Origin: Methanomassiliicoccales archaeon
Lineage (GTDB): Archaea > Thermoplasmatota > Thermoplasmata > Methanomassiliicoccales > JACIVX01
Length of the DNA stretch: 64,000 nucleotides
Reading direction: 5' to 3'
Assembly: GCA_029907465.1 (NCBI GenBank)
Contig: JARYLV010000007.1
Span: 23,716 to 87,715, forward strand
A program made the position numbers and the translations under genes. Below the pieces are notes generated by a model, which was not told where the DNA came from, ran no database searches, and was given only the letters and a program-made list of their open reading frames with translations. Below, in pieces: positions 57,075 to 64,000 of this stretch (position 1 is the first letter of the stretch; each line of letters opens with the position of its first letter).

Positions 57075-57308
57075 GGGTTGCGTCAAATACCCATAATAAT
57101 GTTTTGTCCCTGATTACCGAGTCATCCTGCCGATAGCCGGCGCCAAAATCCTGACTCCTTTTATGACTTTACTGAACGAAAATCGTCCTTCCTTGGTCAA
57201 AATAATCCAAGGTGGGGAAGCAGAAATCGTCGCGATACATGAGGGATCATGCATGATATTATATTTTTGACTCCATCCTTTAATATTTGAAAAATCAATC
57301 ATCATTTG

Positions 57309-57938
57309 ATGAAGAATGCTTGTGTCATTGAGGTATCATATATTGATCCAGAGGCATACGTCAGTCTCGTAAATCATGATCTAAGGAAGCAAATTCTCAA
57401 AACTCTTTACAGAAGGGCACTGGATTCGCCCGTTTCAAAGCAAGAGTTAGCCGATTTGATCGGTGTTAACTACCATCAACTCGTATACCAGTTGAACAAT
57501 CATTTAAGGGAGTTTTGGACAGTCGCTTCTGAGAAAAAGGTGAGGGGAACGCGGATGGAGTTGATCGCGCCCTTACATCGAAATTCGATCTTCATTACCT
57601 TTGGAAAAGAGAATACGATTTATCTCGTCGATCCGCTCGCAGGACTCTTCGGATCGTTGGCAAAGGTCGGGACGCGATGCGATTCCTGTACGGAGGGAGA
57701 GGCAATGAAATGTCTCGAACATATCAAGAAGTGTTCTTGCGCATCGGTCATCAATAAAGTCGAGAAGGAGATTTTGATTGGAAACCAGAGAAAGCAACCT
57801 TTCAGGCCTATCGATCACGCGATTGTCTGCGCGCTCAGGGGGATTTCAAAAGGGGAAAAATGTGTGATCACAATTCCGTGTGAGAATTGCGCTTATATCA
57901 ATAGGTTCGTAAAGCTTGAGGGACTGGCTGGTCGCTAG
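57309..57938 (+). CDS. Winged-helix regulator with a cysteine-rich C-terminus
   Basis: From ATG 57309 (a TTG directly before it is possible) this is a 209-residue protein. Residues about 20-75 (HDLRKQILKTLYRR, SKQELADLIGVNYHQLVYQLNNHL) form an ArsR/winged-helix DNA-binding domain. The C-terminal half has CDSC, KC, KCSC, KC and CENC, ten or more cysteines that could bind an iron-sulfur cluster or metal and sense redox or metal status. TTTAATATTT about 25-30 bases upstream fits a TATA box. It is 81 bases before the CobW-type GTPase and may regulate it. Confidence 0.65.
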   Translation: MKNACVIEVSYIDPEAYVSLVNHDLRKQILKTLYRRALDSPVSKQELADLIGVNYHQLVYQLNNHLREFWTVASEKKVRGTRMELIAPLHRNSIFITFGKENTIYLVDPLAGLFGSLAKVGTRCDSCTEGEAMKCLEHIKKCSCASVINKVEKEILIGNQRKQPFRPIDHAIVCALRGISKGEKCVITIPCENCAYINRFVKLEGLAGR

Positions 57939-58018
57939 GAGGATCGCGATCTTCAATATTTGACTTATCGGCAATTTATTTAGTCATTGAACGATTTGCC
58001 CTGCCGGTGAGCAACAAC

Positions 58019-59128
58019 ATGACAGGCGATGAACTTCGCAATCCAGTTAGAATTGCAATCATCGGCGGTTTCCTCGGTGCTGGCAAGTCCAGTATGGCAA
58101 TGGCTGTCGGGAAATTTTTGATGGAAAAGGAAAACGCCCTAGTTGCAGTCATTACAAACGACCAGGGCAATGTCCTCGTCGACACCGAATTCATGCGCAG
58201 CGGTGGGTTCGATGTGGAAGAAATCCGTGGCGGTTGCTTTTGTGTGAATTTTGAGGAATTTGTTAGGGATGCCCAACGACTCGCCTTCACCAAGAGACCC
58301 GATCTCATCATTGCTGAATCGATTGGAACGGCGACAAACCTCCTCGCGGCTGTTATCTCGCCTTTGAAGGAGCTATATCCACAAGATTTTGAGATTGCGC
58401 CATTGTTTGTCGTTGTCGACTGTCAAGCTACCTACGAATCACTTAATCGCAAAGAGGACTCCTCCACTTTGGCAAGTCTCATCCCAGTGCAACAGATCAA
58501 GGAAGCAGAGATCATTGTCCTGTCAAAATGTGACCTCGTCGAAGGGGGGCAACTGGACGCGGTTATTGAGTATATCAAAAACCTCAATCAAGAGGCGATG
58601 ATTATACCCTACTCTTTCATCACGAAAATGAATGTGGAAAGAATTGCGGAGTTGATGATCTCAGAAAAAAAGAGCACAAAGAAACCTCTCGAGGTCGATC
58701 AGAGGATTTTCGCCAGGGAAAAAGCGATGCTCGGCTGGTGCAACTACAGCGCTGAGGTTAGGGCGGACGAGCGCGTAGACGCGCGGACTTTTCTCATAGA
58801 AATAATGAAGGGAATTGCGGAGCACTTCGAGAGCAACTCACTAGCGCATGTGAAGGCAATTCTTTCATCGACGAGAAGCACGATGAAATTGAGTCTTGTC
58901 GGGGATAGGTTGAGAATCGACGATTTGAGGGGTGAGCGATTTTTCATCGGCGAAGGGAAGCTTGTCATCAATGCAAGGGTTTGCTCAACACCGGAGGAAT
59001 TGAAGAAATCTATCACCACATCTGTGAAGAGTTCTTCGAAGGCGATGCATGTGACAATTCTCAATGAGCAGGAGGTCGCTTTTGTCCCGAAACCGGAAAT
59101 GCCCTCGAATGTACTCAAGATCCAATAG
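58019..59128 (+). CDS. CobW/P47K-family GTPase
   Basis: A 369-residue G3E-family GTPase from ATG 58019, preceded by GGTGAG. The P-loop is GGFLGAGKSS, the metal-linked motif is GGCFC (C73, C75, where the family usually has CxCC), and ESIGT and the base-specificity SKCD follow. The C-terminal part is variable. The family helps deliver metals (zinc, cobalt, nickel) to target proteins. With the Cys-rich regulator just upstream, a metal-homeostasis role is plausible. HypB-type nickel insertion for the hydrogenase is not indicated by specific motifs. Confidence 0.82.
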   Translation: MTGDELRNPVRIAIIGGFLGAGKSSMAMAVGKFLMEKENALVAVITNDQGNVLVDTEFMRSGGFDVEEIRGGCFCVNFEEFVRDAQRLAFTKRPDLIIAESIGTATNLLAAVISPLKELYPQDFEIAPLFVVVDCQATYESLNRKEDSSTLASLIPVQQIKEAEIIVLSKCDLVEGGQLDAVIEYIKNLNQEAMIIPYSFITKMNVERIAELMISEKKSTKKPLEVDQRIFAREKAMLGWCNYSAEVRADERVDARTFLIEIMKGIAEHFESNSLAHVKAILSSTRSTMKLSLVGDRLRIDDLRGERFFIGEGKLVINARVCSTPEELKKSITTSVKSSSKAMHVTILNEQEVAFVPKPEMPSNVLKIQ

Positions 59129-59279
59129 CCCCTTCTTTAATTTCTTGCTGGTCAATTGATGAATTGAGTCGCAGAGGAGATTCTTTCACCGAATCTTTGA
59201 AAAGGAATGTGAAGATTTGATTGACTGATCGAAAGCTCATCACAAGTATTAGTGCTAGATAGTAGTGGAGAAGTTGATA

Positions 59280-59657
59280 TCACTGATTATCTTCTAATTC
59301 TCTCTCATCTTCCTTTACTTCCCTCGACTTAGGTTTGAGATCCGCGGGATGCCCAGGTCTAATGAGAAAATTTCCCTCCTCGAGCTGAATCACAGCACCT
59401 TCGATGAGTGCTTTAGCGAGTTTGAAGCGGGCCGAATGAAGGTCAAGCCATAGTGATTTCCGTGAAATTCCCATTAGAGAGGCCGCCGTCTCTTGATCAA
59501 GACCTTGATAATCGACGAGCCTCACAGCTTCGACTTCTTCAAAACTCATTTTGATGACGCCGATGTGCGGTCTATCTATCGGTCCGAATACCCTGACGAT
59601 GGGAATTTCTGAGATCCACCGCGGTCCGCGCCTTCTACCCCTTCGTGGCTCGAACAT
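59280..59657 (-). CDS. DUF134 family HTH protein
   Basis: A 125-residue protein read from ATG 59657, where the family-typical RGRRRGPRWISE start begins. Residues 45-90 (FEEVEAVRLVDYQGLDQETAASLMGISRKSLWLDLHSARFKLAKAL) form the DUF134 sigma-region-4-like helix-turn-helix. The tail is acidic. DUF134 genes commonly neighbour NifX and MinD-type ATPases of unknown function, as here. It is divergent from two DUF5320 genes and the promoter palindromes lie between them. Confidence 0.85.
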   Translation of the reverse strand: MFEPRRGRRRGPRWISEIPIVRVFGPIDRPHIGVIKMSFEEVEAVRLVDYQGLDQETAASLMGISRKSLWLDLHSARFKLAKALIEGAVIQLEEGNFLIRPGHPADLKPKSREVKEDERELEDNQ

Positions 59658-59883
59658 AATCCATCTAGGATGATGTCCAGTAACGTATATTATGATTGCT
59701 TCGTAGTACTGTCTTTCGGCTGGGCGAAAGGTATTTTGATCGAGGCAGTTTTTCAAAAAAATCCATTTTTCCCCATGTCACGGGATTCCAACTTTCACTT
59801 TCTAGGTCCATTCTAGGATTCTTCAGGTTTTCTCTTCTCAAAGTCCGTCGTGATAGTTCGATGTATGAATCCATGTCTCCGTT

Positions 59884-59937
59884 ATTATGCGCAATATTGG
59901 GAAAATTATAAATAATAGTGCGCATTATTGCATAATG
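59884..59937. promoter_or_regulatory. Palindromic operator-like promoter region of the DUF5320 genes
   Basis: A TATA-like TTATAAAT (59906-59913) lies between an inverted repeat: ATTATGCGCA (59884-59893) and TGCGCATTAT (59919-59928), nine of ten positions complementary. A second dyad, CATTAT-TGC-ATAATG, spans 59923-59937 at the expected transcription start. This is a strong candidate regulator-binding region, possibly for the divergent DUF134 protein. Confidence 0.55.
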
Positions 59938-60030
59938 TAGATGTTTACGAGGGACGTCAATTATGGCCACTCTACAATGGGCCGTGATTGTCGTCACTCG
60001 TGAATATAACGGGAGTAGGAGGTGATAATG
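59938..60030 (+). promoter_or_regulatory. 5' leader with strong ribosome site
   Basis: Ends with AGGAGGTG at 60017-60024, six bases before ATG 60031. This spacing selects 60031 over ATG 60028 and GTG 60022. Confidence 0.5.
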
Positions 60031-60321
60031 ATGCCGCGAGGGTTTGGTAGAGGCTACAGGTGGATGTATTGGCTGACTGGACTGCCCGGTTGGGCAAGAG
60101 GTGCTTATGCCCCTCCCTATGCAGCCGATGTGCTTTATCCATATGTACCGCCGATGTGGGGTCCGAGGCCATACGGTAGTCCATATGGTCTTACGCCGGA
60201 AGAGGAGCTGAGGATGCTCGAAGAGGAGCTCAGCTATCTCGAATCGCAGAAAGACGATCTCGAGCAGGAGATAGAGGAGTTGAAGAAGGAAATCGAAAGG
60301 AGAAAGAGAGGAGGTGATTAA
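60031..60321 (+). CDS. DUF5320-type small protein with a C-terminal coiled coil
   Basis: A 96-residue protein. The N-terminal half is rich in Gly, Tyr, Pro and Trp (PRGFGRGYRWMYWLTGLPGW) and the C-terminal third is a predicted coiled coil (EEELSYLESQKDDLEQEIEELKKE). This is the DUF5320 pattern, in which a Gly/aromatic-rich head precedes a helix. The function is unknown. It overlaps by spacing the second DUF5320 gene and is transcribed from the palindromic promoter. Both are divergent from DUF134. Confidence 0.75.
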   Translation: MPRGFGRGYRWMYWLTGLPGWARGAYAPPYAADVLYPYVPPMWGPRPYGSPYGLTPEEELRMLEEELSYLESQKDDLEQEIEELKKEIERRKRGGD

Positions 60322-60323
60322 AG

Positions 60324-60557
60324 GTGCCTGGCGGCGATGGAACAGGTCCCCTTGGACTTGGGCCATTGACTGGCCGAAGAGCGGGATATTGCGCTGGATT
60401 CCCGGTACCTGGATATGCAAATCCCTACGTGCCTCCTGCCTGGTTTTATTTCCAGGCAGTCCCGCCACGGTACTGGCGATTCGGGCGCATGTTCCGCGGT
60501 GGATTCGGTCGGCGATGGGCGTGCCGGTGGATGATGTATTATCCCACAATTTGGTGA
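60324..60557 (+). CDS. DUF5320-type small protein without the coiled coil
   Basis: A 77-residue protein starting at GTG 60324 behind GGAGGTGATTAAAG. The N-terminus PGGDGTGPLGLGPLTGRRAG is the family's typical glycine/threonine-rich motif and is followed by CAG, then a Pro/Tyr/Trp-rich region. It lacks the helical tail of its neighbour, so the two could be partner subunits. It ends before the hairpin terminator. Confidence 0.75.
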   Translation: MPGGDGTGPLGLGPLTGRRAGYCAGFPVPGYANPYVPPAWFYFQAVPPRYWRFGRMFRGGFGRRWACRWMMYYPTIW

Positions 60558-60568
60558 ACTAGTCCGAT

Positions 60569-60601
60569 GAAGCGCCATTTCTTGGCGCTTCTTCCCTTTT
60601 T
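60569..60601 (+). terminator. Hairpin-plus-T terminator
   Basis: A perfect nine-base-pair stem GAAGCGCCA/TGGCGCTTC with a five-base loop (60569-60591) is followed by a T run ending at 60601. It directly follows the second DUF5320 gene. Confidence 0.7.
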
Positions 60602-60779
60602 GTTGTCGCAGTTACGCTTACACCATCTCTCTTCTTTTGTGGCTGAGGGCCCGTAGAGCTTTTGGAGGAAATTGCACTTTCCTAGACACAGGATTGAGCT
60701 CGTCGTTGGCTTTCGCTCATTTTCTGATGGCCTTCGGGTTTGATACACACAATTGTGATTTCAACATAGCCCATATTCT

Positions 60780-61127
60780 TCAGTCTGTGTAGGGAATCAT
60801 GCAGAGGAATTCGAGAGTCGTTTGACCTACATTTCTGAATTGGTGGACCACGTTTGGCGGAACGAATATGACTCCACCCTCTCCAACCGTCTCCGTTTTT
60901 CCACCGCAGAAAATCTCACACTTTCCTTTGAGCACAAAAACTTCATGTTCATATGGATGCTGGTGCAACGGGGAACTTCCTGAAACTGCGACTTCGAAAT
61001 GCCTCATCGCAAATTTCTCAGCGCCGTCTTCCTTTGTGATCAACCAACGGATCTTTGCACCTTTCGCACCCTCTTCCTTGACGTCCTCTTGTTTTACATC
61101 TCTGTGATCGACACACTTGAATGCCAT
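60780..61127 (-). CDS. Cupin-domain protein
   Basis: A 115-residue single-domain cupin, read from ATG 61127. The metal-site motifs are PLHQHPYEHEVFVLKG (motif 1, with His-x-His and later Glu) and VPPNVVHQFRN (motif 2). Such small cupins bind metal and act as isomerases, dioxygenases or small-molecule sensors. The ligand cannot be inferred. It is in the same neighbourhood as DUF5320 and the MinD/NifX genes, on the opposite strand to DUF5320. Confidence 0.8.
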   Translation of the reverse strand: MAFKCVDHRDVKQEDVKEEGAKGAKIRWLITKEDGAEKFAMRHFEVAVSGSSPLHQHPYEHEVFVLKGKCEIFCGGKTETVGEGGVIFVPPNVVHQFRNVGQTTLEFLCMIPYTD

Positions 61128-61430
61128 GCGAAATGGATAAACCGTTTGATATTTCAAATTATTTTTTTATGGTTCGTTTTGGTGATTCTGTCGCGTTGTC
61201 AACGCCATGAATGCACCTATGGTATACTGGAGGGGTAGAAGATTGAAAAAATGTGACTGGTGGTCTTTCTTGGATTTCGCGAATAGAATTTTGTCGTGGG
61301 ATGCAGTAACAATTGCCGAATAATGGATGAACAGAAGATCATCAGCTATCTTTGGCTCGTTCGGACTTTGATTCGGGATTTTGAATTATGCGAAAGGAGT
61401 TCTTTGACGTGCGCCGGACAGAAGCAAAAT
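61128..61430. other. Gap of about 300 bases
   Basis: Between cupin and MinD-like genes. No supported gene. Confidence 0.45.
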
Positions 61431-62306
61431 TTATCCGCGGTCTCCAATCTTGAGTCTATTCTCAATCTTCGTCCACATGCCCCTTATTTCATTTGATATG
61501 GGGCAATCGGTGTATTCGATTAAAGTCATACCTGCGACCATCGCCTTCGTTGCACAATTATCGTAGGGCAATTCTCCGACAACATCGAGACCCTGGCTTT
61601 CACAGAATTCTCTTATCTTATTCGCATTATCGGGGTTTATCGACGACTTATTGATGCACACGACCGTCTCGATCCCGAAATGATCTGTCAAATTAAGGAC
61701 GCGCGCGAGGTCGTGAGCGCCTGAGACCGTAGGTTCTGTGACAGCGAGCACAAGATCCGATCCAGAAATCGCAGCGATTGCAGGACAGCCGATACCAGGC
61801 GGACCATCAATAATGATCAGATCCATCCCTTTTTCTATTGCTACTTCCCTGGCCTTCTTTTTTACAAGTGTTACGAGTTTGCCTGAAGCTTCCTCTGCGA
61901 TTTTCAGCTCGCCGTGAACGAACGGTCCGAATCTTGTTTCGGAGACGATAATTGAACCTGATATTCTGTCGAGCAGTCCGATCGCCTTTTCGCGGCAAAC
62001 ATACTGGCAGACTCCACAACCTTCGCACATTTCATCAACGATGTTGAGGTGTTCATCGATTGCATCGAATCTACAGTATTTTCGACACTCGCCACATTTA
62101 GTGCATTTCGTTTCGTCTCTTAAGGCGACTTTCATGCCGTAGAAAGGAAGACGTTGCTTGATTCTTGGATCGAGAATGATGTGGAGATCTGGGGCATCGA
62201 CGTCGCAATCAGCCATAACGCTGTTCTTCGCGAGCGAAGCGAAGGCAGCAGTGATCGTGGTCTTTCCAGTTCCTCCTTTTCCGCTGATGATCGTGATCTC
62301 TTTCAT
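61431..62306 (-). CDS. MinD/Mrp-like ATPase with inserted two-cluster ferredoxin domain
   Basis: A 291-residue P-loop ATPase. SGKGGTGKTT at residues 8-17 is the deviant Walker A of MinD. A ferredoxin insert carries C68, C71, C74, C78 and C94, C97, C100, C104 for two [4Fe-4S] clusters. Walker B is in LIIIDGPPGIGCPA. It would couple ATP hydrolysis to iron-sulfur-protein or cofactor assembly. Twenty bases separate it from a second, similar gene, so they are co-transcribed and might form a heterodimer. Confidence 0.9.
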   Translation of the reverse strand: MKEITIISGKGGTGKTTITAAFASLAKNSVMADCDVDAPDLHIILDPRIKQRLPFYGMKVALRDETKCTKCGECRKYCRFDAIDEHLNIVDEMCEGCGVCQYVCREKAIGLLDRISGSIIVSETRFGPFVHGELKIAEEASGKLVTLVKKKAREVAIEKGMDLIIIDGPPGIGCPAIAAISGSDLVLAVTEPTVSGAHDLARVLNLTDHFGIETVVCINKSSINPDNANKIREFCESQGLDVVGELPYDNCATKAMVAGMTLIEYTDCPISNEIRGMWTKIENRLKIGDRG

Positions 62307-62326
62307 AGTGCATCCTCTTCAATTTC

Positions 62327-63193
62327 CTATGATTTATCCGTCCTTTCTGACCCTGGAACCAATTCCTCGATCGATTTGTACAGATTGAGGAACAACCGTC
62401 TGTATCCCACCAATCTCTTTGTGAAAGGGATGCCGTTTGAATACAATTCTGCGATCTCTTGGCTCTCCTTGATCTTCATAAGAATCGGAATCTTCTCAAT
62501 TGCACAATATCTGTCGATTCGGTCATCACCTATTCCTTCCCTATTCACCACGACGCCGCATGGAATCCGGAGCCTTCTCGTGACACCAACAGCGAGCTTC
62601 AGGTCGTACAAGCCAAATGGCGTCGGTTCCGTTACAAGAATGCAAAAATCTGCACCCCGCATTGCCTCTATGGCCGGACAGGCAACACCTGGTGGAGAAT
62701 CAAAAATCCTGGGCTTCCTTGATCCTTTTAAAGCAATTGATTTGACTTTTTTGATCACAGGAGTCGCCATCGGCTCTCCAACATCGATCTTACCGACGAA
62801 TAAGTCGATATTATCAGTCATACCATGATGGATCTCGCCAATCTTTCTGGTACCCTCCGAAATAGCGCCAGTTGGACAAATGAGTTTGCATCCTCCACAA
62901 CCGTGGCAAAGGTTCTCATAAAAAAGAAGGGTTTTGGATTTGATCACTGCGATCGCATGAAACTGGCAGAAGTCAGCGCACCGGCCGCAGTAAGTACACT
63001 TCGTGAGATCGAACTTTGGTGTTCTTGTGACAACGTCCTCGATCCTTTCCAAATTCATTGGGAGAAACAACGCGCAGTTTGGCTCCTCCACATCGCAGTC
63101 AACGAGGGTACATTCTGGTAAACTAAATGCGAGGTTGACAGCGACCGTAGTTTTACCGGTTCCGCCTTTCCCACTTGCGATGACGATTTTCAT
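62327..63193 (-). CDS. Second MinD/Mrp-like ATPase with ferredoxin domain
   Basis: A 288-residue paralogue with the same order: SGKGGTGKTT at residues 7-16, clusters at C66, C69, C72, C76 and C96, C99, C102, C106, and IFDSPPGVACPA as Walker B. It differs from the other copy mainly in the insert linker and C-terminal third. Two MinD-like ferredoxin proteins beside NifX-like genes form a recurrent arrangement of unknown function in anaerobic archaea and bacteria. Confidence 0.9.
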   Translation of the reverse strand: MKIVIASGKGGTGKTTVAVNLAFSLPECTLVDCDVEEPNCALFLPMNLERIEDVVTRTPKFDLTKCTYCGRCADFCQFHAIAVIKSKTLLFYENLCHGCGGCKLICPTGAISEGTRKIGEIHHGMTDNIDLFVGKIDVGEPMATPVIKKVKSIALKGSRKPRIFDSPPGVACPAIEAMRGADFCILVTEPTPFGLYDLKLAVGVTRRLRIPCGVVVNREGIGDDRIDRYCAIEKIPILMKIKESQEIAELYSNGIPFTKRLVGYRRLFLNLYKSIEELVPGSERTDKS

Positions 63194-63376
63194 TTTTCAA
63201 GAATTCCCTCTTTTTTGATAACTTTTCCATAAGAAAAATAGGGGTTCATCCAGAACCATGTGCCTTGCGAGACAAGTTTCCATCCTCGAAACGACCAATC
63301 CTTCGGATTCATCATAGTTTTTTCCTTTCCAGCGCGTCCTCCAGATCTCTTAGCATCTATTTATCCTCGATCCGAT

Positions 63377-63766
63377 TCAACATGAATGATGTTTGGATTG
63401 TATACTATGGTGTTCGTGCTCCCTGCATGCGTCGTCGGCACCTGCAATAGCCAGCTTTCCTTGCTTAAACATCGCCAGAGTCTCTTCGACCGTTCCGCGA
63501 GCACCTGTATAAACCTTGATTCCAAGTTTCTTGAAAATCTCCAGCGCTCTCAAACCCAGACCTGACACAAGGATTGCATCTGCACCCGCTTTCTTGATTA
63601 ACTCAGGCGGAAGACCTACGCCGCCTCTGTGTTCGCTTGTGTTTTCGATGACCTTGATCTCATTGGTTTCTGTATCAATGATCGTGTAGGTTGGTACCTT
63701 ACCAAAATGCTCTCCGACCATTTCATATATCCCTCTGTATCCCATCGTGGGAATACATATCTTCAT
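63377..63766 (-). CDS. NifX/NifB-C-terminal-like protein (dinitrogenase FeMo-cofactor family)
   Basis: A 129-residue protein from ATG 63766, with GGAAGGTG upstream. Its fold matches the NifX/NafY/NifB-C family: MKICIPTMGYRGI, VGEHFGKVPTYTI, the conserved loop HRGGVGLPPELI and GIKVYTGARGTVEE. In nitrogen fixers this family carries the FeMo-cofactor. Outside nitrogen fixers the role is unknown. The tail is His/Cys rich (HEHHSIQSKHHSC), which could bind metal. It is probably in the same operon as the MinD-like genes. Confidence 0.85.
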   Translation of the reverse strand: MKICIPTMGYRGIYEMVGEHFGKVPTYTIIDTETNEIKVIENTSEHRGGVGLPPELIKKAGADAILVSGLGLRALEIFKKLGIKVYTGARGTVEETLAMFKQGKLAIAGADDACREHEHHSIQSKHHSC

Positions 63767-63825
63767 GATTACACCTTCCTCCCAGATCTTTCTAAAGATT
63801 CTCAATAAATTCAATGAATTCTGTA

Positions 63826-64000
63826 CTATCTTCTCCCCGCGCGCATTCCAGCGTGTGCTGCCGATGTTGGTCCCGAAGCTGGTTGGAGCTCATTTTTAAT
63901 GAATTTTTTCACGGCATCCCTGACCTTGCCGCTTGCGCCTGTGTAGACCTTAATCCCAGCTGCCTGCAATACTTGGAAAGCGTTCGGACCGACGCTGCCA
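63826..64000 (-). CDS. NifX-like protein, C-terminal fragment (5' beyond window)
   Basis: The frame is open to the window edge. The final 58 residues are visible: GPNAFQVLQAAGIKVYTGASG and then KVRDAVKKFIKNEL, which match the C-terminal half of the NifX family member at 63377. It ends in a Gly/Arg-rich tail at the TAG at 63826-63828. This would be a second NifX-like gene upstream of the first in the same operon. Confidence 0.7.
   Translation of the reverse strand, partial: GSVGPNAFQVLQAAGIKVYTGASGKVRDAVKKFIKNELQPASGPTSAAHAGMRAGRR

Noticed and set aside
59665..60549. 294-codon minus-strand frame
   Set aside because: Antisense to the two DUF5320 genes and the divergent promoter; composition is His/Arg/Ser-rich like other shadow frames.
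62154..62828. 224-codon plus-strand frame
   Set aside because: Antisense to the MinD-like genes.
1..64000. CRISPR arrays, rRNA, tRNA, insertion sequences
   Set aside because: I saw no regular repeat-spacer pattern, no T-loop plus acceptor combination, and no transposase with terminal repeats. A few TTCGAA-type motifs (for example around 18730) lack the pairing stems of a tRNA.

Overview
The window looks like a chromosomal segment of an archaeon, most likely an anaerobic hydrogen-metabolising euryarchaeote or Thermoplasmatota-like lineage. The case rests on TATA-like boxes about 25-30 bases upstream of several starts, close ATGA gene overlaps, HdrA and HdrB/C-type electron-transfer proteins, ferredoxin-inserted MinD ATPases, and DUF134/DUF5320 genes. 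The lineage is inference: there is no rRNA, tRNA or ribosomal gene here. I found no CRISPR array, insertion sequence or integrase.

Region 1 (1-10.2 kb) is an AT-richer surface-polysaccharide and accessory zone. It holds the tail of a thymidylate-kinase-like P-loop kinase, a nucleotidyltransferase, three GT4 glycosyltransferases, a polytopic membrane protein, and a divergent pair of helix-turn-helix proteins. Two genes (918-2095 and 9485-10158) each lack one base in a homopolymer run. Long gaps separate most genes. A GmrSD-like DUF262/DUF1524 restriction-type protein follows at 10.3-12.1 kb.

Region 2 (12.8-25 kb) holds a membrane-anchored transglutaminase-like protein (paralogue at 37-38 kb), a PHP phosphoesterase, and a small operon of isochorismatase-like hydrolase, thioredoxin-reductase-like flavoprotein without the redox CxxC, and RlmN-like radical SAM protein. 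It continues with a 4-oxalocrotonate-tautomerase-like protein and a FecCD/BtuCDF-type importer operon carrying a radical SAM gene between its binding-protein and permease genes. A GT2 glycosyltransferase closes the region.

Region 3 (25.3-30.5 kb) is an operon for a NAD(P)-linked NiFe hydrogenase (HoxEFUYH) led by a small DUF3795-like Cys-rich gene. HoxF appears to begin at a non-canonical CTG overlapping the hoxE stop. An HdrA-like flavoprotein and an MvhD-HdrC-HdrB fusion lie at 51.8-55.1 kb. With the hydrogenase they suggest hydrogen, NAD(P)H, ferredoxin and disulfide electron exchange, possibly by flavin-based bifurcation.

Region 4 (31-51.7 kb) has two PAS-rich histidine kinases sharing one core, three radical SAM proteins (a SPASM protein, a tungsten-cofactor-oxidoreductase-maturase-like protein and a HemN-like protein), and an ADP-ribosylglycohydrolase. 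It also holds a NYN/LabA-like gene interrupted by an in-frame amber codon, a heavily decayed GT2 glycosyltransferase pseudogene beside a live GT4 gene, GalU plus UDP-glucose dehydrogenase, a fumarate-reductase-like flavoprotein, and a UPF0173 metallo-hydrolase.

Region 5 (55.4-64 kb) has a P5C-dehydrogenase-like ALDH, a winged-helix Cys-rich regulator, a CobW-family GTPase, and a cluster of DUF134, two DUF5320 proteins, a cupin, two ferredoxin-domain MinD ATPases and two NifX-like proteins, the last cut by the window edge. The DUF5320 promoter sits between inverted repeats that look like operators.
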